From: JAHFRG01 sp036522275
GTDB lineage: Bacteria > Pseudomonadota > Gammaproteobacteria > Burkholderiales > JAHFRG01
Assembly (NCBI GenBank): GCA_036522275.1
Contig: DATDGC010000057.1
Location: 1 to 64,000, forward strand
Length of the DNA stretch: 64,000 bases
Reading direction: 5' to 3'
The translations under genes were made by a program, and so were the position numbers. Under the pieces are notes generated by a model that was not told where the DNA came from, made no database searches, and was given only the letters and a program-made list of their open reading frames with translations. This document shows, piece after piece, positions 42,321 to 50,991 of this stretch. Position 1 is the stretch's first letter. Each line of letters starts with the position of its first letter.

Positions 42321-43379
42321 ATGTTCATAACAGGTATTGGAACCGCCAATCCTCCTCAGCGCTACACTCAGGCCGAGTGTTGGCTCGCCTATCAGGAAAG
42401 CAAGCAGTTTAAGCAACTCGACAAGCGCGCGCGCGCTGTGTTGCGAAAGGTCTTGCTGGGAGACAACGGCATCCGCACCAGGTATTTCGCCCTCAATCCG
42501 CTGAACGAAGTTTTTGATGCCACCCCCGACAGTCTGCACCAGCGTTTCGCTCAGCACGCGCCTGTTCTTGCCGCCCAGGCGGCCGAGCGCGCATTGCAGC
42601 AAGCCGGCCATCAAGCAGATGAAATAGACGCTGTCATTATCAGCACCTGCACCGGCTATCTCTGCCCAGGGCTCTCCAGCTATGTAGCGGAGCGTCTGGG
42701 GCTAAGACCGGATGTGCTGGGACTGGACCTGGTGGGCCAGGGCTGCGGCGCAGCTTTGCCGAACTTGCGCACCGCGGAAGCATTGCTGGCTGCCAAGCGT
42801 TGCCAACGGGTATTGTCAATTTGTGTTGAAGTGTGCAGCGCAGCTTTCTATATAGACAACGACCCCGGTGTGCTGATCAGCAACTGTTTGTTTAGCGACG
42901 GCGCAGCGGCCGTTGTGCTGGCCGGCACGCCCAATCCGCGCTCTCGCCACGTCGAATGGAAAGCTACCGCCTCATTAACTGACTCGCTTGAGCGCGATAC
43001 GCTGCGCTTCGAACAAAAAAACGGCATGTTGCGCAATATTCTCACCCCGCCTGTGCCGAACCTGGCCGCCCGCTACGCCGAGCTGGTACTCAATGAAGTA
43101 TTGGACAAGGCGGGCGTGACGCGCAGCCAGATCAGCACTTGGATCTGGCATGCCGGCGGTCGTGATGTGCTGGCCGCGCTGCAGCAGCAGCTCAGTCTCG
43201 CTGCGGCTGATCTTAACTGGAGCAGTACGGTGCTGAGCGAGTTTGGTAACTTAAGCAGTCCGTTTGTCTATTTTGTGCTGCAGGCGGCACTCAAAGGAAA
43301 TGCGCCCGGTGGCTGGTGGTGGCTATCTTCTTTCGGCGCCGGTTTCAGTTGTCACGGCGCCTTGCTCGAAGTTCTCTAG
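42321..43379 (+). CDS. type III polyketide synthase (chalcone/stilbene synthase family)
   Basis: Homodimeric ketosynthase acting directly on acyl-CoA starters with malonyl-CoA. 352 residues; the catalytic triad is Cys142 (GQGCGAALPN), His277 (IWHAGG) and Asn310 (EFGNLSSP), with the FSDGAAAVVL and FGAGFSCHGALL elements conserved. The product cannot be deduced; bacterial relatives make alkylresorcinols, alkylpyrones or tetrahydroxynaphthalene. First of three genes in a tight run with a methyltransferase and an FAD oxidoreductase. Start ATG 42321. Confidence 0.92.
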   Translation: MFITGIGTANPPQRYTQAECWLAYQESKQFKQLDKRARAVLRKVLLGDNGIRTRYFALNPLNEVFDATPDSLHQRFAQHAPVLAAQAAERALQQAGHQADEIDAVIISTCTGYLCPGLSSYVAERLGLRPDVLGLDLVGQGCGAALPNLRTAEALLAAKRCQRVLSICVEVCSAAFYIDNDPGVLISNCLFSDGAAAVVLAGTPNPRSRHVEWKATASLTDSLERDTLRFEQKNGMLRNILTPPVPNLAARYAELVLNEVLDKAGVTRSQISTWIWHAGGRDVLAALQQQLSLAAADLNWSSTVLSEFGNLSSPFVYFVLQAALKGNAPGGWWWLSSFGAGFSCHGALLEVL

Positions 43380-43395
43380 GCCGAAGGAACGCCAC

Positions 43396-44106
43396 GTGAA
43401 CATGCCGCGCTGTGTTGAACCAGAATGGCTGGATGAAATGCCGCCGGAAGACCTGCGCGCGATCCGCTCGCGGCGTGACCTGCAACGCGTCAACCGCTGG
43501 ATGCAGCAGATGAGTATTATGCAGCGCACCTTGACCGGATTCTGTGGACAACGCGCGCCTCGCGCGCTGCTCGAATTGGGCGCCGGTGATGGCACCTTCA
43601 TGCTGCGGTTAGCGCGACGATTCGCGCCGCACTGGAAAAACGTCAAAGTGATTTTGCTTGATCGCCAGAATATCGTCAGCAGTGAGACTCGAGAGGGCTT
43701 CAAAGCTCTGGGATGGGAAGCCGAAACAATTACGGCGGACGCATTTGATTTTCTGGAGCAAGCAAAGCATCAAGCTGTTGATGTCATCACGGCAAACTTG
43801 TTCCTTCACCACTTCCAGTATGAAAAGTTAACTCAATTGTTGCTGCAAGCAGCCCGGATCACGAATTTGTTTGTGGCATGCGAACCGCGTCGCTCAGCTC
43901 TAGCGCTGACCGGAAGCAGGCTGCTGTGGGCAATTGGCTGTAATGCAGTGAGCCGGCATGATGCCGTAGTGAGCGTTCGTGCCGGATTTGCCGGGCAGGA
44001 ACTATCCACGTTGTGGCCTGAGCAAACCAACTGGCGGTTACGGGAGCAGGCGGCGGGACTTTTCACTCATTGTTTTGTAGCGCATCGTTTTGGTGCGCAG
44101 CAGTGA
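43396..44106 (+). CDS. class I SAM-dependent methyltransferase of the PKS operon
   Basis: About 236 residues. SAM motif I is LLELGAGDGTF (58-68); motif II is VILLDRQN and the post-motif is ITANLFLHHF. The start is probably GTG 43396, 7 bp after GAAGGA; ATG 43402 is the alternative. It follows the PKS stop by 16 bp and its stop overlaps a possible GTG of the next gene. Probably methylates the polyketide product or a derived phenol; this is inferred from context. Confidence 0.85.
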   Translation: MNMPRCVEPEWLDEMPPEDLRAIRSRRDLQRVNRWMQQMSIMQRTLTGFCGQRAPRALLELGAGDGTFMLRLARRFAPHWKNVKVILLDRQNIVSSETREGFKALGWEAETITADAFDFLEQAKHQAVDVITANLFLHHFQYEKLTQLLLQAARITNLFVACEPRRSALALTGSRLLWAIGCNAVSRHDAVVSVRAGFAGQELSTLWPEQTNWRLREQAAGLFTHCFVAHRFGAQQ

Positions 44107-44114
44107 GCAACGCC

Positions 44115-45326
44115 ATGAAATATGACGCGCTTATCATAGGCTCAGGTCCTGCTGGAGGGACTGCGGCGGCGCTGCTCGCCAAAGCCGGGTGGTCAGTTGC
44201 GGTGGTGGAAAAGGCGAAATTCCCCAGGCGCAAAGTCTGTGGCGAATTCATTTCCGCAACCAGCATCCCGCTGTTTCATGAGCTTGGCATTGCCCAACCC
44301 TTTTTCGAGCTTGCCGGTCCTGAAGTGCGCAAAGTCGGATTATTTGCCGGAGAAACGGTCCTGAACTCGGCGATGCCACGCCCGCGGAATTCCACCGAAA
44401 TATGGGGAAGAGCGTTGGGGCGGGAACATCTTGATACGCTTTTATTGACTGGCGCTGTGGCCGCGGGAGCGCAAGTATGGCAACCTTGTACGGCGATGGA
44501 ACTGCGGCGGGATAATGAAAGTTTTATTTGCAAAATCGCAGCTGGAGAGGCAGGGAAAGAACTGCGGGCACGGGTGGTGATTGCCGCACATGGTTCGTGG
44601 GAGCGGGGCGCGTTACCCACGCAAACGATTTATCGAGCACATCGTCCATCTGACATGTTCGCCTTCAAAGCGCATTTTCGGGAGTGTGATTTGCCGGCCG
44701 GGCTGATGCCACTGGTGGTTTTCCCCGGCGGATATGGAGGGATGGTGCATAGCGACGGTGAACGCGTGAGCTTTTCCAGTTGCATACGGCGCGATTATCT
44801 GCAGCGCATCCGTCGTGAGCTACCGGGCGCCAAGGCGGCGGAAGCTGTTTTGCACCATATCAAAGTTAGCTGCCGCGGCGTGTGTGAAGCATTGTCGCAC
44901 GCACGGCTGGAAAATACCTGGTTATCCGCTGGTCCAATACGGCCGGGATTTCGCAAGCGCTATTTGCAGGGCATCTTTTTGCTGGGCAATGCCGCAGGAG
45001 AAGCGCATCCCATCGTGGCCGAAGGCATCAGCATGGCAATGCAGTCAGCCTGGCTATTGTGCGAGCGTCTTATCGCGCGGCAAGAGGAAGTTTTAACTGG
45101 TCGGGCGATCGAGGCAGTCGAGAGAGATTACTCTTCAGTTTGGAACGCGAGTTTTGCGCCGCACATCCATGCCGCGGCGTTATTTGCACATCTCGCGATG
45201 CGGCCGGGAACTGCGTCGATGCTGTTACCGATACTGAAGCTGTTCCCTGAAATTTTAACTTTGGGCGCGAAATTAAGCGGCAAGGCGAAACAAGTGATAA
45301 CGGTGCCACATCCACAAATTTCGTAG
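44115..45326 (+). CDS. FAD-dependent oxidoreductase of the PKS operon
   Basis: 403 residues of the geranylgeranyl-reductase/aromatic-hydroxylase type. Dinucleotide loop GSGPAGGTAAALLAKAG (9-25), KVCGEF near 40, and the second FAD motif GIFLLGNAAGEAHPIVAEG (286-304). It may hydroxylate or oxidise the polyketide, or reduce a double bond. Start ATG 44115; GTG 44103 overlaps the methyltransferase stop. Last gene of the operon. Confidence 0.88.
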   Translation: MKYDALIIGSGPAGGTAAALLAKAGWSVAVVEKAKFPRRKVCGEFISATSIPLFHELGIAQPFFELAGPEVRKVGLFAGETVLNSAMPRPRNSTEIWGRALGREHLDTLLLTGAVAAGAQVWQPCTAMELRRDNESFICKIAAGEAGKELRARVVIAAHGSWERGALPTQTIYRAHRPSDMFAFKAHFRECDLPAGLMPLVVFPGGYGGMVHSDGERVSFSSCIRRDYLQRIRRELPGAKAAEAVLHHIKVSCRGVCEALSHARLENTWLSAGPIRPGFRKRYLQGIFLLGNAAGEAHPIVAEGISMAMQSAWLLCERLIARQEEVLTGRAIEAVERDYSSVWNASFAPHIHAAALFAHLAMRPGTASMLLPILKLFPEILTLGAKLSGKAKQVITVPHPQIS

Positions 45327-45426
45327 GTAACTGTCACCTAAATTACGGCAAAGCGTTATTTCTCTAAGCAGTACGCCGCCTTGCCTGTAAAGCAAAAATT
45401 GACGTTCCTCCAATGTTCGACCCTAT

Positions 45427-46232
45427 TTAGTCTTTCACTTGCGTGCGGCGATACCCTGTCTTAGTCATTAGCCATTGGACTACACGAGGGAATACTGCGT
45501 GCTGCCAGTAGGTCAGCTTCATCAGGAATGGAATCACGATCAGCCGCTGGTTACGTTCGACGCCCCTTACAATGGCGTTTCCGACTTGTTCGGGGGTTAC
45601 CTCCGGGACCAGGTTCCCCATCTTTGGGACACGTTCACGGCTCCCTGGATTGTGTTCCCAGTACGGCGACTTCACGACACCAGACTCGTACAAGGTCACG
45701 CCGATTCCTGTGCCATCCAGATCCGCACGGATGCCTCTGTAAAGCCACGTACTGCCCAACGGGCCGCCAGGTAGGCAGTGGCACCAGGCCAGACAAAACG
45801 TGATCCCACGGAACTGATATTCACAATATGGCCGCTGTTTCGTTTGAGCATGGCCGGCAAAAAGGCATGCGTCACATTGAACGCCGCGAAGTAGGGAACA
45901 GCCATCATCTCAACCGCCTCCGCGGGACTCGTTTCTTCAACAAAGAGCCATCTTCCCGCTCCCGCATTGTTGACAATGATGTCCGGCGTCCCCAGTTCTT
46001 GCGCGACTCGCGCGGTGACGGCCGCAACCGCGCCCGCATCAGCTAAATCAACGGGGTATGTCCTGGCTTCTCCACCCGCGGAGGAAATGTCGGCGGCTAC
46101 CCTATCCAAAGCATCCTTGCGCCGAGCGAGAAGCACCAGGTGCCCCCCGGCTTTTGCCATCGCTTTTGCGATAGCCGCGCCCATTCCGCTTGAAGCGCCA
46201 GTAACCAGCACTAGACTGCCTTTGATTATCAT
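45427..46232 (-). pseudogene. short-chain dehydrogenase, frameshifted
   Basis: The first frame (46232-45696) gives an SDR N-terminus with TGASSGMG, NNAGAG and the catalytic region NISSVGSRF / YLAARWAVRGFTEA, then ends early. A second frame continues from the same point with RADLDGTGIGVTLYESGVVKS to a natural C-terminus at 45427. A one-base deletion near 45730-45735 joins them into about 268 residues. The active-site YxxxK has Tyr but Arg instead of Lys (YLAAR), another sign of decay or of altered chemistry. Could also be a sequencing indel. Confidence 0.75.
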
Positions 46233-46278
46233 CGACTTGTCTCCTCATGCACCTACTGGCCTATTAGTTCGAATTAAC

Positions 46279-46323
46279 GGGCGCACCCGGCAGGATTTGA
46301 ACCCACGACCCCTTGGTTCGTAA
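46279..46323 (-). repeat. tRNA-Arg(ACG) 3' half fragment
   Basis: Minus-strand sequence runs TTACGAACCAAGGGG, then GTGGGTTCAAATCC and GCCGGGTGCG, matching the anticodon loop (ACG), T-arm and acceptor of a bacterial tRNA-Arg(ACG). The 5' half is missing. No intact tRNA-Arg(ACG) lies in the window. Likely an attachment-site scar. The region up to 46516 is otherwise empty. Confidence 0.7.
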
Positions 46324-46516
46324 CAATGGAAGCATTGCGAGTACGTATCCGGAAAAGTAACCCGGGAGCTACGGATCAAGGTCAATCTAGACCATAAATT
46401 CCCAACTTACAATCCGGGATAATCAGATCAAACTGAAAAGGAGTTATATTGCGCTTGCTCAGGACATGTATCCAAGTTAAATATTATGACATTCAACTTG
46501 GCACAAGAAACACAGG

Positions 46517-46771
46517 TCAGCTCACTTCCTTTGCGGTCTGTTTTTTGGGTCTACCGGCGCGGCCTTGTCCCGGACGCAAGATGGCCTCCCCACGAGTCTT
46601 AAGCCCTTGGCGGATCTGGTCCTTGGCGTCGGCTTCGCTAATCCCTTGGGGAAAGATATGCCGGTAGCGCAGCATCCCTTGCTCGCCCCGCGTTTCTACA
46701 TCGCATACTAACTCGCCTTCTTCCGTGTTACTGCATTCGATGCGCACGTCATTCGTCATCAGGTTTTCCAT
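46517..46771 (-). CDS. hypothetical protein with basic C-terminal tail
   Basis: About 84 residues from ATG 46771. Acidic N-terminal beta-rich part (NDVRIECSNTEEGELVCDVE), then HIFPQGISEADAKDQI and a short basic tail GRAGRPKKQ resembling an AT-hook. No family recognised. Codon use is normal and a real small gene is likely, but no clear ribosome-binding site is seen. Confidence 0.5.
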   Translation of the reverse strand: MENLMTNDVRIECSNTEEGELVCDVETRGEQGMLRYRHIFPQGISEADAKDQIRQGLKTRGEAILRPGQGRAGRPKKQTAKEVS

Positions 46772-46988
46772 GGTGTAGTCTTTAAGCCTTGTAAAGTTTT
46801 TCGCATGCCCCGCTTTTTCCCAACGCCGGGAAGAAGGGCGATTTGCGTGGGATATTGCCAAGAGTTACCTAAAACTTGCCAGCGCAAAGTTCAAGTCCAT
46901 ATATATAGACCGCGGGATGATGTTGCTCATCTCGACAGTTGGGGTCAAAAGGGTCAACTTGATGTTAAGTTGGCAATGCCCAGTCACG

Positions 46989-47174
46989 TCAGATCCCCGT
47001 TGTTTCGCCGGCGGCATCGGATTCCGTCGGTTCAGGCCGGTCCGCCGAAGCTTCCGGACTGGCGTCGTCCGCTGGAATCTTCTTGGCGAGCTTGCGCTGC
47101 CGTTTTTCTTCCTGCTTCCTTTTCTTCGTCAGATCTCTCTGGCGCTTCTCGAACTGGTAGTTTGATTTTGCCAA
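46989..47174 (-). CDS. small highly charged protein
   Basis: 61 residues, start TTG 47174 after AGGGG. The first half is Lys/Arg/Gln-rich and helical (MAKSNYQFEKRQRDLTKKRK), the second half acidic and disordered. I recall similar short basic proteins in other proteobacteria, but no function is established. It lies 143 bp downstream of the RRM protein gene on the same strand and could be co-transcribed with it. No gene between 46772 and 46988. Confidence 0.6.
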   Translation of the reverse strand: MAKSNYQFEKRQRDLTKKRKQEEKRQRKLAKKIPADDASPEASADRPEPTESDAAGETTGI

Positions 47175-47317
47175 GGCGTTACCCCTGATCGCGGCGGGTG
47201 CCGACTAGAACGGGTTGCGGGTCGGGAATGCCTGATGACGTCAGTGTGCGTCGAATAGGCGGCGCCGCGCACTCGACGGCGGCCACTTGCGTTCGGATCG
47301 GACGTGTCTGATGCAGA

Positions 47318-47635
47318 TTAGTAGCGGCCACTGCCGCCGCCACGCCGCCCACCACCACCACCACGCCCGCCACCACCACGGCCGCCTTCCTGCGGACGGG
47401 CTTCATTCACCATCAGGCTGCGGCCGTCCATGCTCTTGCCGCTGAGCGCGGTAATGGCGGCCTGCGCCTCCTGATCTGTGCCCATCTCGACGAAGCCGAA
47501 GCCTTTGGATTGTCCGGTTTCGCGGTCGTTGATCACCTGCGCCGATATTACCGTGCCGTACGCAGTGAACATCTGTTCCAAGTCATTCTTGCCAATATTC
47601 TGGCCCAGGTTGCCAACATAAAGCTTTTTGCCCAA
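47318..47635 (-). CDS. glycine-rich RRM RNA-binding protein
   Basis: 105 residues: one RNA recognition motif with RNP2 KLYVGNL (4-10) and RNP1 KGFGFVEM (44-51), followed by an Arg/Gly-rich tail. Such single-RRM proteins are common in cyanobacteria and some betaproteobacteria and are often cold-induced. Start placed at TTG 47635, five bases after GGAGAGTTTCAA-type spacing, because MGKKLYVGNL is the usual beginning; longer upstream frames do not fit. Confidence 0.88.
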   Translation of the reverse strand: MGKKLYVGNLGQNIGKNDLEQMFTAYGTVISAQVINDRETGQSKGFGFVEMGTDQEAQAAITALSGKSMDGRSLMVNEARPQEGGRGGGGRGGGGGRRGGGSGRY

Positions 47636-47820
47636 TTGAAACTCTCCAAGGTGAGGATATGAGAAAGACTGCACCCCGCACAATAGCAAATATCGAGGCC
47701 GGAGTCGAATGATTTAACGGCAGTGGAACGAAGGCTCACTGATGAGTAACAACTTATGAAACCGGGTACTAGCGCGAAGTCACTTCGTTTAGATAGCTAG
47801 AACGTTCGAGCCCTCGTTCG

Positions 47821-47864
47821 CTTCCCCGACCAGGGCTCGAACCTGAGACCTTCGGATTAACAGC
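47821..47864 (-). repeat. tRNA-Asn-like 3' half fragment
   Basis: Minus-strand sequence GCTGTTAATCCG, then CAGGTTCGAGCCC and TCGGGGAAG parallels the 3' half of the intact tRNA-Asn (49446-49521), with changes in the T-stem that keep base pairing. It lies 1.6 kb downstream of that tRNA in the same orientation, bracketing the DUF4239 and PilZ genes. An inverted copy of the T-loop (47804-47814) sits beside it. 47690-48119 contains no gene. Confidence 0.65.
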
Positions 47865-48119
47865 TTTAAGAATACGCTATAACATATTGATTATTATCAG
47901 CTCTAACTTGTCAACGTTCGCAGACACACGCCAAGCGCGCTACGTTTGTGCTACGTATTGTTTGGCTCCCCGTAGAGGGAAATTTGAGCACTGGCAAGAG
48001 CAGCTAGAACTTCCCTGACGCCTCTGGTAACCGGCGCCTTCCCATATCAACGCTCACGAGCCGAGACTCGAAGAGAGATAATTGAATCACGATGTAAAGC
48101 GCTTGCAGCGTTTCGCACG

Positions 48120-48875
48120 CTATTGGCCGAGATGTGCGAGGGCGGCGCGCAGCGGTGCGCTGGAGATCTGAATCAATCCGCTGTAAGGCGTGTACATTTC
48201 CATGATCAGAAAGATCGCGCCGGAAACCGACAACACGGAGACGAACAAGCTGGCGACCACGGTCGCGTTGGGAGGGGCGAAGAGGCCGAAGCTGATGAAA
48301 ATAATGGTGAGCCAGAAAACCATCACGACCAGCAACGGCAGGGAAACCGAGGTGGTACTCTGTTCGTACATCAACCAGCGCGTTTGCCCGAAACTAACCA
48401 CAATACTCAACGCCTGGGCCTGGATCGAGCGTTGCGTGTCGTCCTTCGGTGAGAGTCCCTGTATTTTGTCGTAGATAGCTTCGTTGCCGATGGACGGCGG
48501 CTCCAATTGGGAAAGGCTTGTACGGTCGTTCGACCACGTGCGTTCGAGGATGCGGACCACGGCGTCGCGCTGCAGGTCACGGATTTCCTTCGTCTCCGGC
48601 CCGTAATGGGCCAGGAAGCGGTCCAGCAAGATGATCTTGGCGGACATCTCCGTCAGCGCGGTGCTCTGCGTATCGTAGGAACCCTTGGCTGAAGCGACCA
48701 GCAGACCAAGAACAAGCGCAGCCATCGTCCCGACCAGTCCTATCCCCAGCTTCACGACATTTTTTGAATCAGCACTCAAATGATGCTGGGGCAGAGCGGC
48801 GCGAAGAGAGATGCCAAGCAGGGCGCCTCCGAAAACGCACGCTAACGCGATTAAGCTGATTGCGATGGAACTTAT
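48120..48875 (-). CDS. DUF4239 (bestrophin-like) membrane protein with apparent ATA start
   Basis: About 251 residues with membrane helices near 5-25, 45-65, 175-198 and 205-228. The family N-terminus begins SSIAISLIALACVFGG, which here follows an ATA at 48873-48875 preceded by GAGGTGG at the right distance. No ATG, GTG or TTG occurs in frame between the upstream stop and the TTG at 48779, which would remove the first helix. So either the start codon is ATA, or the gene is damaged. Function of the family unknown. Lies between the tRNA-Asn and its 3' fragment. Confidence 0.7.
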   Translation of the reverse strand: MSSIAISLIALACVFGGALLGISLRAALPQHHLSADSKNVVKLGIGLVGTMAALVLGLLVASAKGSYDTQSTALTEMSAKIILLDRFLAHYGPETKEIRDLQRDAVVRILERTWSNDRTSLSQLEPPSIGNEAIYDKIQGLSPKDDTQRSIQAQALSIVVSFGQTRWLMYEQSTTSVSLPLLVVMVFWLTIIFISFGLFAPPNATVVASLFVSVLSVSGAIFLIMEMYTPYSGLIQISSAPLRAALAHLGQ

Positions 48876-48893
48876 GATCCACCTCGTAAGCCC

Positions 48894-48918
48894 AAAAAAA
48901 AGTAGCGCCTATCGGCGC
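48894..48918 (-). terminator. terminator after the PilZ gene
   Basis: On the minus strand GCGCC-GATA-GGCGC is followed by TAC and eight T residues. It ends transcripts from the PilZ gene just before the DUF4239 coding sequence, so DUF4239 would need its own promoter. Confidence 0.7.
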
Positions 48919-49003
48919 ATATGACGAATCTATGCTGCCATGAACATTAGAGGTTGTCGACCGCGCTTCCGGTAACGCGTGCGGTCAGCAGCTTGAAAAA
49001 CGG

Positions 49004-49330
49004 TTATCCGAACCTGCTTAAACTGTAATGCTCATCGATAAACTGACGGCACAAGGTTAATCCGTCGTCGTTTATTTCTACAATCTTAGTGCCTATACAC
49101 ATGTCGGTGATATGCCGGACTTCTACTTTGCACTGTAGAAATTTTTTAGGATAAAGCTCGCACCTCAACTCAAGGACTTCCCCGGCAGAGAACTTTTTAT
49201 TACACATGATCAGGAAACCTATGCTACTAAAGTTCTGGATCAGGCAAGGAATCCAAGCGCCTGGGACGGCCAATGCTCCTCTGTGGGTAATAGGAACCCG
49301 CAGCTCCGCGCGCAGGTCAGGCTTTTTCAT
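49004..49330 (-). CDS. PilZ domain protein
   Basis: About 108 residues. RAELRVPI and NFSSIGFLI fit the PilZ c-di-GMP-binding pattern (RxxxR, then D/NxSxxG); the first motif is imperfect because the arginines are spaced as RAELR. Single-domain PilZ proteins act as c-di-GMP receptors. Start placed at ATG 49330 after GGAG; ATG 49342 is possible. The terminator at 48894-48918 lies downstream. Confidence 0.75.
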   Translation of the reverse strand: MKKPDLRAELRVPITHRGALAVPGAWIPCLIQNFSSIGFLIMCNKKFSAGEVLELRCELYPKKFLQCKVEVRHITDMCIGTKIVEINDDGLTLCRQFIDEHYSLSRFG

Positions 49331-49445
49331 CGGTGTCTCCATTCCTAACGACCATCGCAATCACAACTGAACCATAGAATTCGGGCATTTTATTAATCAA
49401 TACCAAAGTGGTTACGTGATGGTTACGTTGGTTCTAGTGTTTCCG

Positions 49446-49521
49446 TGGCTCCCCGAGTAGGGCTCGAACCTACGACCTGCGGATTAACAGTCCGTCGCTC
49501 TACCAACTGAGCTATCGGGGA
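49446..49521 (-). tRNA. tRNA-Asn(GTT)
   Basis: 76-nt cloverleaf with encoded CCA on the minus strand. Acceptor TCCCCGA pairs with TCGGGGA, anticodon GTT lies in CTGTTAATC, and the T-loop is TTCGAGC. Apparent parent type of the two 3' fragments at 4293-4331 and 47821-47864. Confidence 0.97.
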
Positions 49522-49691
49522 ATTTGGGTAAGCGTTTCGAGGCGTTCATGTTAGCGTTTTGGGCGTTTACGGTCAATTAAACTGACTAACAAAACGAGGC
49601 GATTACCGATGAAATGGCTTATTGGTTCCGGCATAACATGCTGCGCATATCAGCCTCCACCGAAATCTGACTGGTCGCCGGAAAGCAGTCG

Positions 49692-50882
49692 TTAACTCAA
49701 AGCACCGTGGATTCTTTCCAGCGCCTGCTTCAGGTTCTCCATGGATGTCGCGAAGGAGAGCCGAATATAGCCTTCCGCGCCAAACGCCGAACCGGGCACT
49801 ACCGCAACCCCTTTTTCCAGCAGGTATTCACAAAAAACGATATCGCTGCCGTTTTTAAGCAAGCCTTTGGCGTGCAGCCTGGCAATAGCTTGGCGCATGT
49901 CGGGAAATGCGTAAAACGCTCCGCCGCTCGGCAAGCATTTCACTCCCGGTATGGCATTGAGCTTATCCACCACAAACGCATGCCGCTCACGGAACGCTTT
50001 GACCATTGGCGTAATGCAGGATTGGTCACCGTTTAATGCCGCTTCAGCCGCCACTTGTGAAATCGAAGTCGGGTTGGACGTGCTTTGCGACTGTACGTTT
50101 TCCATCGCGGTGATGAGGGCTTCTGGCCCGCCTGCGTAACCGATGCGCCAGCCGGTCATTGAATAGGCCTTGGATACGCCATTCAGCACCATGGTGCGCG
50201 AATAGAGGTCCGGACAGGCGTTGAGGATATTCACGAACTTGCCTGTTTTCAGCAGGATGTGCTCGTACATGTCGTCGGTGGCGATCAGCACCTGCGGATG
50301 CCGACGCAGCACCTCGCCCAGCGCTTTCAGTTCGTCCAGTTCGTAGACGGCGCCCGTAGGATTGCTCGGGCTGTTGATCACCATCATGCGGGTCCTGGGA
50401 GTAATTGCCGCTTGCAATTGCTTGACGGTGATCTTGAAGCCTTGCTCAATGCCCGCTTCGATGATGACCGGCTTGCCTTCGGCAATCAGTACGATATCCG
50501 GATAGGACACCCAGTAAGGCGCGGGGATGATGACCTCGTCGCCGGGATTGATGTGCGCCAGCACCAGGTTAAAAAAGCTCTGCTTGCCGCCGCAGGAAAC
50601 CAGAATTTGCCTGGCGGTGTATTCCAGGCCGTTGTCGCGCTTGAACTTGGCGATAACGGCGTTTTTCAGGCCGGGCGTACCGCCCACAGGGGTGTACTTG
50701 GTAAACCCTTTATTGATGGCGGCGATTGCCGCTTCCTTGATGTGCTGCGGCGTATCGAAATCCGGCTCACCCGCGCCCAGGCCGATGATGTCCTTGCCTT
50801 CGGCTTTGAGCTTGGCGGCACGGGCGGTCACCGCAAGGGTGGAGGAGGGCTTGATTAACTGAACGCGAGATGATAGTTCCAA
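49692..50882 (-). CDS. aspartate-type aminotransferase (class I, gamma subgroup)
   Basis: PLP-dependent transaminase, 396 residues, starting MELSSRVQLIKPSSTLAVTARA. The Schiff-base Lys238 lies in NGVSKAYSMTGWRIG. NSPSNPTG and the C-terminal RLSFATS arginine that binds the alpha-carboxylate are present. Members of this subgroup usually act on aspartate and sometimes prephenate. Divergent from uvrB; the 180-bp gap contains a strong hairpin. Confidence 0.93.
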   Translation of the reverse strand: MELSSRVQLIKPSSTLAVTARAAKLKAEGKDIIGLGAGEPDFDTPQHIKEAAIAAINKGFTKYTPVGGTPGLKNAVIAKFKRDNGLEYTARQILVSCGGKQSFFNLVLAHINPGDEVIIPAPYWVSYPDIVLIAEGKPVIIEAGIEQGFKITVKQLQAAITPRTRMMVINSPSNPTGAVYELDELKALGEVLRRHPQVLIATDDMYEHILLKTGKFVNILNACPDLYSRTMVLNGVSKAYSMTGWRIGYAGGPEALITAMENVQSQSTSNPTSISQVAAEAALNGDQSCITPMVKAFRERHAFVVDKLNAIPGVKCLPSGGAFYAFPDMRQAIARLHAKGLLKNGSDIVFCEYLLEKGVAVVPGSAFGAEGYIRLSFATSMENLKQALERIHGALS

Positions 50883-50991
50883 TTCCGGTTTCCTCGTCGC
50901 TGGTTGCAGCGCCGGACATTGCCGGCGTGGTAAAATTAAACGTTTAAAACATTAAATCGATTTTACGACCTAAAGTGAAGCTGGACACAAT

